A DNA stretch of 63,638 nt from Gnetum montanum (Eukaryota > Streptophyta > Gnetopsida > Gnetales > Gnetaceae), in the NCBI GenBank assembly GCA_015680685.1, contig MNCI01036774.1, forward strand, positions 85,191 through 148,828, written 5' to 3'. Positions 33,952-45,650 of this stretch are shown one piece after another. The notes below the pieces were generated by a model. That model was not told the origin of the DNA, did no database searches, and saw nothing but the letters and a program-made list of their open reading frames with translations. The first letter of the stretch is position 1, and each line of letters starts with the position of its first letter. A program made the translations under genes and the position numbers.

Positions 33952-34760
33952 TCATAAGTGGTGAGGTACCCCTATGTCCAACCATACAAATCATAAAGCN
34001 GATAAGTGGTGAGGTACCCCTATGTCCAACCATACAAATCATAAAGCATTCACACACAATCTGGTCTAATTTCGTGGACTTTACAGTTTCCAATACACTA
34101 GTCTTCTAGGGAGTGAACCTTGCCCTAATCTAATGACTAATCTAACTTAACTAATTAACTAATCTTGAACTAATCCTAACATAAGCATCTGTTCCCACTT
34201 TTCGTGCACGTCTGGAGCCCATGTATCCACTATTGCGGTACTAAGTGCTACGCTACTAGGTGCACCAAGCACTAATGCTACTGGGATTACCAAGCAAATA
34301 CATGTTACATTTGAAGTGGTCATACTTATGTATTTAATCTATCTATCCTATCTTACCTAATTATCTTAATTAGTTTAATTACTAGAAAATATTGAATAAC
34401 TAATTGAAAACATTGAATGCATAAATAAAATATTTAATCTATCCAAAATGCTGCAAGGTTTATTAGAAAGCTTGTCTTTACTGCTACACACACTGTTGTG
34501 CTTAGGTACAACAATGCTCGAATAAAGGTTTGTACACTTAATGACTTTTGCTACTAGCACTCAGGAAATATTCTAACTTTTAAATGGAAAAACTGCAAGA
34601 GCTCTACTACTACTATGATGAGACATGCCATAAATGCGGCTAGTGAACTTGTATTTATAGGCAAAAGTAGACCCTGCATCGATGAGGCCTAGTTAACAAG
34701 ACCCAATTAATGGGGCCAAGTCGATGAAGCCTAGTCAACACAACCAACTGCAACTCATCA
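33952..34760 (-). repeat. 3' LTR of D
   Basis: Minus LTR ending CTCATCA at 34754-34760. U3 differs from the GATATC type and carries CGATGAGGCCTAGTYAAC repeats (about 34675-34740). The stem-loop arms CCACTT/AAGTGG persist. The end near 33952 is confused by a single-N joint: 33954-33999 is repeated at 34002-34047 around N 34000. Confidence 0.85.
33954..34047. repeat. Assembly joint: 46-bp duplication around an N
   Basis: 33954-33999 equals 34002-34047; N at 34000. The base before each copy differs (c versus g), so the two contig ends may come from different LTR copies. Confidence 0.8.
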
Positions 34761-34989
34761 TACCCTCATGACTGAATGAAAACTCACCCTCAAGTTTTTT
34801 TTTCAAAATTAGGAAGGTATGGGATTATTCACTAACTCTTAACAAAACAAAATAGATTGACTTAACAAAAAGTAAGTCCCTAAGTGTATAGATCAACTAA
34901 TTACAAAAATTGTGGTGTTCATGACACAAAATTGAACACCATTACATGACTCTACAAAAATTTTGACAACACATCCTCTGATGGCATGA

Positions 34990-37840
34990 AAACGGTGGTG
35001 AGGATCGGACAATCCTAGGAGGTGGTGGCTCTTGAGGTTTTGAGGGACCTTCATTGGCTTTAGGCATGTGCAACAGCCAAGGCAACTGTGGTTATCTTGT
35101 TGTAGCTGCAACTTCTGGTGGTAGATGGAAAGCATCTAACAATGCTTTCATTTTCTCTTCCTTACTTCGAGGATCATTCACAGTCCACAAAACATCTCTA
35201 ATATGGTCTAGAATGGGGGCATCCCATGGATAGGGCATCATGGGGAATATCTCCTTCACATTGATAAACTAGGCAGCAAATTATTTGTGCTCGATGTCGA
35301 ACGCTCTCACTGAATCTTTTAGCTCTTGGTAATCATTCATTCTCTTGGCCATGTTCTTGGTGATAGATCTTTGGTCTGTGAATCATGTGCGGAGGACTTT
35401 GAGTTTAGTGTTTGTTGTCTTAAGCTTCTACTTGGTGTCTTTGTGGTTCTTAAGCTTGGCCTCGTATAGCAAGTAGAAGTTGGCCACTTATTTTTCTAAT
35501 TCTAACCACGACCATCTAGTAGTCAACATTGTTAGGTTTACATAGCAAAGATTGGCCAACTCCATGTATTTTGTCATTTCCTCTATCTGCAACTCCTTTA
35601 GGTGGATCTTCGCTTTGTTGTAGGCATCAATCCCATCAATGATGGGTTGCCACACCTCTCTTCCATGTTAGAGTTGCTAGAGGGTCTCGTTAACTTTTTC
35701 CTTAGTTAATTAAATGTGTTTCTCATTGATCTCCTTTTGCAAGTTGACTTGGTCTTTGTAATGATTCTTTACTCTTTTAAACTTAAAAGCCTCATTTTTC
35801 CAAGCAACAATCTCGATGGCAAACTTTTGGCGTAAGGCCTGGACTCCTTCCATAGATAGATTTCAATTCTTTGCAACCAATCTCCTTAACTTAGTGTTTA
35901 CCCTGGTAAGCTACTCCTAGTATTGATGAATGAATTCTTGCATTTGTTCTTTTTAGGCATCAACATTGTGTAGGTGATAATTTTCTGTGGTCGGTGCTTC
36001 ATTATCCTGGCGCATCTAAACCAGGTTCTTCTGAACTGAATATGTCTTTGCTTTTGTTATGGACTGGTTGAAGATGGCTATCATCACTTCCTCCTCAACC
36101 TTCCTGAATCATTCTTGAAGTTATTGTTGGGCTAAGGAGCATAGGGTCAACAAAGTGGGCACGTAATTTAGCAATCTCCATGGCCAAGTGTGAGTTTTTT
36201 GCTTGACCACCCCTAAAAAGTGATGCAGTTACCACTTGATTCTAGTAGCTTCAATTGGGTTGCAATGATGTTATCTGGAAGATCAAAGATATCTAGAATT
36301 GGTTACCCAATCCCTACTAGTCAATCTAGCAATTCTTTGTGGTAAGTTGCATTTAATCTCCCACTGACTATGCCTACCAACATCTACACATCTTGAAGTG
36401 TAGCTACGTCAGGTAAAAATGTCGCAGGTGTATTAAGTACTTGAACTACTTGGTCAATGACTACTTCAGCAAGCATCTCATGCTCCTACTACTACATCAC
36501 CAGTACAGTTGCCTCCTCGCCCTTCTCCAAGTGCATTGAAAAGGAAGTGACATTCCTAGAGATTTCTAGGAATAGATGGTATTTTGATAAGGACACCGCC
36601 ATCTCTCAGGCACTAGGATTTGATCTTGTGGGCAACTGCATTTGCTAGATTGAGAATATTGACCCACCTCTCTTTATCTAACTAATTGTTCAAGCCACCT
36701 CATTAAGGTGACTCATTGTCACTCGATATGTAAATGGATCACCACCACTTGTTCATGCATGCTATTCCTATTCATGCAAGAGCTACTCTTAGATTTTGTA
36801 TAAGCGGTTAATAGCTACGCGAGCCTCTAGTGTTATTTCTTGAGTGGGTGGTGGATGGGGCAGCTATTGCTCCTCTTCTTTAGTGGTGGCAAGTGTCTTG
36901 TCTTTCATAATTTCAAACCATGAAGCCACAAGAGCATGCCAGATTGTATCATTGGCATAGCAGATGATTCTTGCCCTTTTGCAAAGTTTCCTAATGAGGC
37001 ATGGAAAGGGTAGGATTTTTCTTCCACGTTCATTTTCCTTGAAATGATTCTCAATCTCTAAGTAGATCAGTTGTGGAAGGTTTATAGGAAATCTCTCGTT
37101 TAGAGTAGCGCATGCTGGGGTAGAAAAAGTGGTCACCTTACTAGGCATTATCATTGGATTGAGGTGATAGGTCATAATTTTGAAATAGATGCATTCTGTT
37201 AGTGTGAGCATGCTAAACTCCTTGCAATCGACCCCATAACATCGATGGGTCTGCTCCTTCTTAGCTTCAGGGTTAGCCTATGTCAACAACTTTCCCAATT
37301 GTGTTCATGTGTCAAGTAACCTAAGCGCTTGTGCAATTACTTCAACCAAATAGGACACATTGATGTCCTTGATGTTAATGATAGAGCTTGACATTATATT
37401 ATTCTAGAAGAGGTATGTCTCTCCCATGTACCATTCCCACTAGAAGTGATAATTTGCCACATGGGAGAGGTTTGCAGTTGTGTCTTAACCTCTGCTGGAG
37501 CATGCTCCAAAATGGCTTGAAATTTAGTTCTTGAAGAACTAAGAATTGGATGTTTCGAGGCTTGATGGTGTCGAGGCAGGCTTGTGTTAATGTGACTTTA
37601 AGCCTTGGAGCTATTCCCAATACCTCTCCATGTTGTGATTATTCTAAGGCTACTTTTACTTTTGGAATCTGCCAAATAGATTCCACTTCAAGCTCCTCTT
37701 GAAGAGGTCCCATTGCATGGCTTGCCACTAGTTCTTCTTGGGCTTGTTCTTGGCCCCTTCCCATTCTTGGTCATTTTCCCCTTGGTTGGAACAGTCCTAC
37801 TTCCTACGAATGCTTTTCCTTTGATGCCATTTATGGTCAC
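34990..37840 (-). pseudogene. D extra ORF (decayed)
   Basis: Starts at ATGGCATCAAAGG (37840) in the place where E and K have MAPK. Recognisable parts: LNFKPFWSMLQQRLR (about 37540), a 115-residue open stretch at 37211-36864 (ECIYFKIMTYHLNP, RKILPFPCLIRKLCKRARI) that aligns with E near 48545-48790, a coiled-coil-like middle in broken frames, and AYNKAKIHLKELQIEEMTKYMELANL near 35625-35550, matched in E and G. The N-terminal part again recalls the Transposase_32 pattern. Many stops and frame losses. The base pair before the ATG reads aa where other copies have AG, so its acceptor seems lost. Confidence 0.65.
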
Positions 37841-39909
37841 AACACATCCATGGCTTAGTAGATATAATGTAAAGCTTTAAATTATTGAATACCTTTCTTG
37901 TTAGTTGGTTATACTTTGACTATGGTTGGACCATGGTAGATTGAATGTTTTATTAATTAATTAATGATTTATTTACTAAATATTTTTTGTAGCTATTTTC
38001 AAAGCTTGTTAGAAGGGTTGAACTTCTTCTATCTTGATGTTTGATAGTTGGGTTCCTAGTTAAACCTGTGTGGAAGTTAGAGAAATCATGAAAAATTTTC
38101 TATCAAAAATGAAAAAGTTATGGATCCCACAATTGAGAGCTTATCTTTGGTAGTTGTAAGATCAAAGAACAGAGTGATTTGGGCAAATAGTTAGAAGGTT
38201 ATGAACTTGGAAAGGTTTTGGGCTTTGAAAAATGGCAAAAACTACCCTTGTGTTATAAAAGAAATTACAAAAATGGCAAAGTGCCTGGCGGTATTTATAT
38301 TATTTTTCTTATGCATCGATGGGGCCTAGTCAATGAGGTTAGCTACATCAACTAGGCCTAGTCGATGCAACTATTGACCACTGTTGACTTTATTTGACTT
38401 TTCCAAAACTTCGAAAATACAATAAGTTTTTGAGTGAAACTAGAGTTAAATGGAAGCCCAAGAAGCCACAATTGGAATGAACATAGTAGAAGAGGGACTT
38501 GGAGCTCAAAAAATTCAGAAATTGGAGAAAATAATGTAGAGAATGAATGTTATAAGATTATACGGGAGCATAGAGCAGAATGCATAATGAGGTGTGTGTA
38601 AGGCATGATTGCAACAATGTTAGGGGTAAGTGACTTTACATTCCAACCAAAAGATATGCAAGTAGGTCCTCCCCATAGCAGGCACATGCCTAGTTTGCCC
38701 TTGCATAACTTCAACTAAGGAGCCCATGGACTCCATAGGTGACTAATGGTAAGGAAGGTTAAGAACCCACCCATAAGGATCTACTTAAGAATTCAAGTAC
38801 ATCTAAACAAATCAAGGGATCAAAAACATGGAAACTGGCAGTAAGGTGAATTATGAATAACAATGATGGATGACAAAGAAGGTGGAATGGATTTCTAGGT
38901 TAAGGTTATAAGAAGTCCCTTGTGAATTGCATGTTTAAAATGACCAAAGAAGATCCATCCTTAGTCCAAACCAAAATCAACCACTTCCAATGACTTAACA
39001 TTGCCACTCTAAGATTGATCCACCCCCTTGAGACACAAGCATGTTCCCACAAAAAAACCCATCATTCAAAAAAGAGGAGAAAAGAGAGATAGGAAGTGAG
39101 AGAGGGCCTTAATTAGAGGGAAACTTTAGGCATGGGTAACATGTCTTTCTAGTCCTATAACTAGTGCTTATAGCCCATTTATTTTTCTAAGGGGTGCGCT
39201 TTGAATTCCCATCATTTGTTTTATTTTGTTTTTTTTTTGAATTTTTGGATGGGAACCACACCATGCAAAGACTTTATTTGACTTCCTGAAGCGGTTGAAA
39301 TGGAATGGTAAGAAGTTCATGAAAAACACCCAAGCACTCAAGTAAGTAGAAGAGTACAAAGAGTATTGAGTTCCCTTGAAGTCACACCCTATTCAAACTT
39401 TTGAATCTTTCCCAATTCTAGAAACTACCAAGGTCACCAGTTGATTAAAAGTTTACTTAATGGAAGGGATCTCAGACTTCCAAAATATGGAAAACCATAG
39501 ATGTGGTGGAATGAGTGGATGTTGTGAACTCACTACCTATAACCATGAAAAAGAAACCAAGACTAAGTCATGGATATAAAAATTTAAAAATAGAAACCAA
39601 ACATCAACAAATAAACATTAAACACAAACCACCATTAGTAGCAACCATGGCAACCTGTGTCTTGTCGGCAATAAAGCATGTTTTATTAACAAAGATTGAA
39701 AATCACACTCAAACAAAGTAAAATATTCAAGAAAGTGTAAAATATTTTAGAAGGATTCACATGTACTAACGATGGTGTAAAACAAATAAAGGTGTAAAAA
39801 TAGGAAAAATTTGAAAATTAAAAAGTGTGGAAATTAAATAATTTGCAAATAAAAAATGTGAAAAAAAGTAGAAAAATTGAGGAGCCATATAGATGATTAG
39901 CACGGATGG
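37841..39909 (-). mobile_element. D spacer
   Basis: Non-coding, homologous to A, E, H and K spacers. It holds the phrase AGGCATGGGTAACATGTC at 39128-39146 and a second CGATG..CCTAGTC repeat block (38310-38385) like that in its own LTR. ORFs here are short and without family features. Confidence 0.7.
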
Positions 39910-39929
39910 CCATCTCCCCCACGACTAAG
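39910..39929 (-). promoter_or_regulatory. Internal polypurine-like motif after D pol
   Basis: CTTAGTCGTGGGGGAGATGG on minus, at the same place as 3304-3321 in A. Confidence 0.55.
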
Positions 39930-39950
39930 TTGGAATGAGGAGATCCTAAA

Positions 39951-42103
39951 AATTGAACGTGGTTGTCTATCTGTCAAGGTATTTGTTGCACTAGCTTACT
40001 TAGGCGAATGGAAAGTCTTTACTTGTTAGATGTTGACCAACTACCTTTTATTAGGGCTCTTGAGTTTGTATATGGTCATGGCCCCAGAAGGAAAGGTTTT
40101 AGCAACTATGTAAGGTCCCTCCAACAATGTTTGGAACTTTTTATTCTGAGGTACAAGTGTGGGGTTCCAACAAAGAACCTTATCACCCAGTTGGAATTTT
40201 ACTTTCCTTATCCTTAGGTCATGTTGTTTCTTGTTGAATGTCTTGTATATTTCATTCAAAGATAGGGCCACCAGTCAATTTTCATTTAGCATGTTGAGGT
40301 TGATTAGTCTTTCTTTTTGTGCTAGATTGAGGTCAAGATTCAAGTAATAGGCTATTGAGAGTGTATAGAGCTCGGATTGAATTAGGAGTGTTGGAAGTTT
40401 TCCATACACTAGCTTGTAGGGATAGTAGCCAATAGGGAGTTTCCATGTTGAGTGGTAGGCCCATAGGACATTGTTGAGTATTGTGCTTCAATCTCTCCTA
40501 TATTTTTTTATGGTCCTTGTTAAGATCTTTGTGATCTCCTGGTTAGTTATCTCTGCTTAATCGTTGGCTTGGGGATGATAGGGTGTTGTTAATTTATGTT
40601 TAACCCCCAAGTGTTGCATTAGCTTTCTAAAAGTGGCACTTGTAAAATGAGTTCCATTGTTAGAAATCAATGCATGTGGCACCCCAAACCTATTTACAAC
40701 ATGTTGTTATATAAATTGGGAAACATTGGATGATGTACAATTAACGACAAATATTGCCTCTGCCCATTTAGTGTCGTAGTCAATTGTTACTATGATATAT
40801 GCCTTTTTGTTGAACATGGGTGTGATGGACCCATGAAGTCTATGCTCTGAATATCAAAGGGCTCCAGTGGTTGAATCTACCATTGAGGATCCTCCATTAA
40901 TGCAATCATCCCACCATCTCATTAGTAGCATTCACAAGATCAAACAAACTAGTGGACATCCCTAAATATTGTAGGACAATAATATCTTACCATCAGGATT
41001 TTGATGGTCGTTTACCTCCCTACATCCTAGAGAACATGTAATTGACTCGCATCAAGCACAAACCAATGAGCCAAGCCATCAGTGCAGACCTTGTAAAGGT
41101 GTTTATTGATTTCTATGAAGTATTTGGCCCAATGAAGAAATTGTTGTTTCTTTCTAAAGTCAAGATCTTGTGGCATCTCCTAAGTGAGAAAATAAGTGAG
41201 GATGCCATTGTACCATTTTGGTCCTACATGCATTTGTTCATTTATTGCTCTTATAAAGAGGAGTTCATCTAGAAATGGATCAGAGAGTGGGCTTTCCTCT
41301 TCTTTGTTATCCCATCTCAATCGAGAGAGGTGGTTAAGGATCACATTCTCAATCCCCTTTCAATCTACCATCGTGAGATTGAATTTTTCTAAGGTCACAA
41401 GCCATTGTATGATATGAGGGCTCACCATCAGCTTGTTCATTAGGAAGCAAATGGTATTGTGGTTTGTGTGTACAAATACTTTATGGCCAACCACATAGTG
41501 CCTGAACTTGTCGAGAGCATACAAAACTACCATTAGTTCTTTTTCAATTATGGTGTAATTCAACTATGCACCCATAATGCTATAGTTGACGTAGTGGATG
41601 TACTATAGACTTTTTTTTTGTCCAGCTATGTAAGCACTAGTTCCAAAGCATAATTAGATGTATTCATCATTATGTGAAATGGTTTGGACTAGTTTAGTGC
41701 CTGTAGAATTGGAGTTTCTATGAGTTTTTCCTTCAACTATTGGAATGCATGTTCACACTCCTTGGTCCAGATGAATGGAGCATCTTTCTTTGTAAGCTTG
41801 ATCAATGGCTTTGTGATGTTTGAGAAATTCTATATGAATCATCGATAGTACCTAGTATGTCCAAGGAATGATCTAACGTCTTTGACTATCTCTAGTTGAT
41901 GTGTAATTCCTTGGATGACCCTTATCTTTTCTAGGTCTACCTCAATACCTTCTTGTGAAATCTGGTGCCCTAACACAATGCCTTCTTGGATCATGAGATG
42001 ACTCTTTTGCCAGTTGAGCCACATATTTGTTTTAACACATCTCTTCAGTACTTGCTCAAGGCGGTCCAAGGCTTGCTCAAACGTAGCTCCATGATTTATA
42101 GTA
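39951..42103 (-). pseudogene. pol: D pol: reverse transcriptase end, RNase H, integrase
   Basis: Homologous to A pol on the other strand. Reverse transcriptase end at 42103-41839 (GATFEQALDRLEQVLKRC, EGIEVDLEKIRVIQGI), RNase H at 41563-41360 (TIEKELMVVLYALDKFRHYV, VHTNHNTICF), integrase at about 41040-40041. In the core the second catalytic position reads ISNNGTHF, with Asn (AAC, 40661-40659) for Asp. The tail has LEGPYIVAKTFPSGAMTIYKL. Stops and frame losses throughout make it inactive. The part before the YVDD motif is missing because P begins at 42104. Confidence 0.9.
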
Positions 42104-43773
42104 TCATGAAGATATCAAAAGACTCACTTCACAACAAATCCAGTATTGTTTCCTTGGATTAAACATATATCTACTAATTTTTCCAACAATGTAAGTAATA
42201 CTAGGTCTAGTAGAGACCATTGCATACATTAAACTAGTAATAGCACTAGCATATTGAATTTTAACCAGGATCTCTTTTCCTTCTCTTATCTTTGGGCATT
42301 GTTCAACTGAAAGTTTAATCCCAGATTCATAAGGTGTAATCATAGGCTTGCAATCTTGTATATTAAAATTTATAAAGATATTTTCAACATATGTAGATTA
42401 TCTAAGCTAAATCCTTTTATTAGCCTTGTCTCTTTTAATTTTCATGCCTAAAATGTTTTGTGCAACACCAAGATCCTTCATCTTAAATTGAGAAGATAGA
42501 TGAAGCTTTAACTTCTAAATATCATGTATGCTATTACCTACTATTAACATGTCATCGACATATAGCATTAAGATAACATATTTTTCACTTGTATTTTTAA
42601 CATACATATAAGAGTCTTCTGCACTTCTAATGAAGCCAAGATTTAACATGTGGTCCTTAAACTTTTTATTCCACATTCTTGGTGCTTGTTTGAGCCCATA
42701 TAATGATTTTAATAATTGACCCACCATATGCTCTTTTCATGTTATTTCATATCCTTCAAGTTGAAGCATATATATTTCTTCCTCAAGATCACCATTGAGG
42801 AATGTTGTTTTTTCATCCATTTGTTCAAGTTCAAGATCATCAACAGTTGTAATGAACAACAATAATCTCATGGATGTTAATTTAACTACTGGTGACAAAT
42901 TTCATCATAATCAATTCTTTTTTTCTGAGAATATCCTTTAGTGACAAGTCAAGCTTTGAATTGTTTTCCAGCTTTTATCTTGTACATCCATTTATTTCCA
43001 ATGGGTTTCTACCTAGTGGAAGTTTAACCAATTCCCATGTTTTATTCTTATGCATTAATGATATTTTAGCATCCATTACTTGTTTCCATTCTATGTTTTG
43101 CATGGATAAACATGCCTTATCATATGTAAAAGGCTCATCATTTTTAATAAACAATACATATTCCTCTAGATGTGATCATAATTTTCTTATTCGTGTTGAA
43201 CGTCTTAATGGCTCATCTTCGCTAAAAGTATTTTGTCCTTATTCATGTTGTTCCTCCTTGTTTACCATGCTATCACCATCTTGTTTGCTACAGGCAATAT
43301 TCTCAACTGAGGGAGGATGACCCTCAAAAATTTCATTATTGATTTCAATACTCACATACGTAAAAGTTACATTATTTGAAGGAGTTTCAATATTTGAAGA
43401 TTCCTTCTTTATAGATCCACGTTTTTCTCTAAAGATAACATCTCGACTATAAATAAACCTTTTAGTTTTTGGGTTATACAACTTATAATGTTTGATACCA
43501 TGTCCATAGCCAAGAAAAATACATTTGATAGACTTATAATCTAATTTGAATTTATTAGATTTTAGAACATGTACATAGGCCTCATAACAAAAAATCTTCA
43601 AATAATTTAAATTAATAGATCTTCCACTCCAAACTTCTTTTGCAATTTTTTTGTCAAGTGGTGATGAAGGAGATCTATTGATAAGATAACATGCAATTAT
43701 TACTTCTTCACCCTAGAAATGCTTGTCAATGTTTCATTTTCTAGTGCTAACATTGTAATCTCCAAATGCTTTG
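42104..43773 (-). pseudogene. pol: Fragment P: Ty1/copia integrase end and reverse transcriptase
   Basis: On minus: integrase end (YLINRSPSSPLDKKIAKEVW; CIFLGYGHGIKHYKLYNP; FIYSRDVIFRE, 43720-43440), start of reverse transcriptase (TWELVKLPLG about 43040), LLKSLYGLKQAPRMWNKKF and YVDDML (42705-42550), and ASAITSLMYAMVSTRPSITY (42270-42190). The order integrase before reverse transcriptase and the motifs are copia, not gypsy. It stops at 42104 without RNase H or LTR and is cut at 43773 by E. Many stops between blocks. Confidence 0.88.
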
Positions 43774-44124
43774 TGATAAGTCATGTTTTTATATGGCTAC
43801 GATATTGGGAATCCAATATTGGAGTCATGATATTGGATCCCTAATATTGGGGCACAAGCTTTGATGTTGAATATCTAATATCATGCCACATGTGTTGACC
43901 TATAAATACAACACTTGGGTGCATGGTTTGACATAAGTTTTAGTTCCACCTTTGTGAAATTTTGTCAATTTGTTTCGGTAAAAGTACAGTTAGTCTTTAG
44001 AAGTGTATGCCCGCTGTGTGATGTTAAGTAATTGAAAAGACTATTTATTCGAGTGTGGTGTACTTGGACACATTGCATGACTGGCAATAAAGATCGAGAT
44101 TACTTTCCATCATTGTAGCATTAC
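43774..44124 (+). repeat. 5' LTR of E (3' part deleted)
   Basis: Starts TGATAAGTCATG, has decayed palindromes (GATATTGG), TATAAATA near 43910 and AATAAAG near 44087. After 44124 it passes straight into the end of gag, so U5, primer site and gag start were deleted together. Confidence 0.8.
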
Positions 44125-44128
44125 TTAG

Positions 44129-45650
44129 ATGTGCAAATATGTGACAAGAAAGAGGAAACCTTGGAAGATATTATTCAAAAAAAATACTTTACTTATTCAA
44201 AAATCAATTTGTGATATAGTGACTAAGGTAGAGAACGTTTGGGATTCAGTGGATGAAAAATTTGCTACAGCCCTAAAGATTGTTGAAGAAAAGACTGAAC
44301 AAGCACCTAACAGGGGCAAGGAAAAGAAGAATAAAATAACTAATGGACGAGAAAGTTACAAGCACAAAGAAAAAGTTGCTACTTTTGAAGGGTACACTAA
44401 CTCTAATTCAAAGGAAGAGGATGGATGCAATGTGTGCTAGTATGAACATCTTAAGAGATGTTGTCTCGTGATGGTCCACTTGCAAGAATCTGGGTATATG
44501 CACTCAACCCAAGCTTTGTTAAAAAGTAGATGCCTAGAAGACTACCCTATCCTCAAGGTAATATTAGGCAAACCTTCCAGCTGACATACTACCCAAGTGG
44601 AGCCTACCCTCAACCATAGGAGCAATATCAGTAGCAGTGGTAGCAACTGTAGACATGGGCAAGGCCACCACCAAGGCAAAAATATCCATATCAACAACTA
44701 GACCCTTATGGACATTATGTTCAATGTCCAATATTTCCAAGAAATACATTAGTTCAAACTTCTTCTCCTTATTATCCACCAGAATACTACAAACCTACTA
44801 CTCCAAGGATGCATAATAGTTCTTATGCACACTCACCAATAGCTAACTCATCAAATTTCCCTTTCAATGCTTTACCACTAGGGCCACCACTTGTTATGCA
44901 AGGGGAATTACTGTCACAACCGCAGCAAAGGAAAATTGCAAGGGTAATGAATATACAAGTAGAGGATCCTACCGACGACACTAAGGGCTAGATAAAGAAA
45001 CATCCTTTCTTTAGGAAAAGTCTTGACAAGGCTGGTAGAATGAGAGCTTCATTGAGATCAACTTCTCTTACCACTGATTCTCTTACAAGTGATAGGCTTT
45101 TGACATCACTCGACACCAACATGCAAACTATCATGCTTACAGAAATAGTCACAGACTAAATTAAAGTAAGGCAACCTCTTAAAAAGAAAATTGATCCAGG
45201 AATTTTTCTAATTTATGTATAAGTAGCTAAAAATCTATCATGCAAAGCTCTATTAGACTCAAGTTCCAAGGTGAATTTGATCTTTTATGAAACATATCAA
45301 GCGTGGAACCTCCCACCATTGAAGGAGTGAAATATCATGTTAGAGCTTACAAATCAATTTATTGCCATTCCTTTGGGACAGATAGAGGATGTAGGGACCA
45401 CTATCAATGATGGTCCTATCTGGCAGATTTTTTGGTAATTGATGTGAAAGATGCAAATAAGAATTTTTGATAATCATGGGAAGAGCATGGCTTAGCACAA
45501 TTAATGCTAAGCTAAGTATGAGAGATCTATCTGCTGATATCTCTAAGAAGGATAAGCATGGATCCATATACATGTAGCGAATCACATGTATTACTACTAA
45601 AAGAAAATGGTGCAGTTGTGGACTAATCATTTAGGATGTCAACACAGTTA
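44129..45650 (+). pseudogene. gag-pro: E gag end and protease
   Basis: Opens with an ORF of 103 codons ending in a zinc-knuckle-like DGCNVC..YEHLKRCC, then a proline/glutamine-rich stretch (PLGPPLVMQGELLSQPQQRK, 44880-44945) matched in H. Protease follows at 45200-45560: ALLDSSSKVNLI, where the usual DSG reads DSS (45256-45264), QAWNLPPLKE, IPLGQIEDV. Several stops. In H the same protein region is open. Confidence 0.85.

Larger units (their letters stand above)
34761..42103 (-). mobile_element. Element D: Athila-like internal region with pol and extra ORF
   Basis: Order on minus: pol (42103-39951), spacer, extra ORF (37840-34990), polypurine tract (34778-34761), 3' LTR. This is the only copy here that shows pol and the extra ORF together, fixing the extra ORF downstream of integrase. 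Its 5' half is cut at 42104 by copia fragment P. Confidence 0.85.

Noticed and set aside
42104-43773. P as part of D's own pol
   Set aside because: Motifs and domain order are copia; D's gypsy reverse transcriptase ends sharply at the joint.
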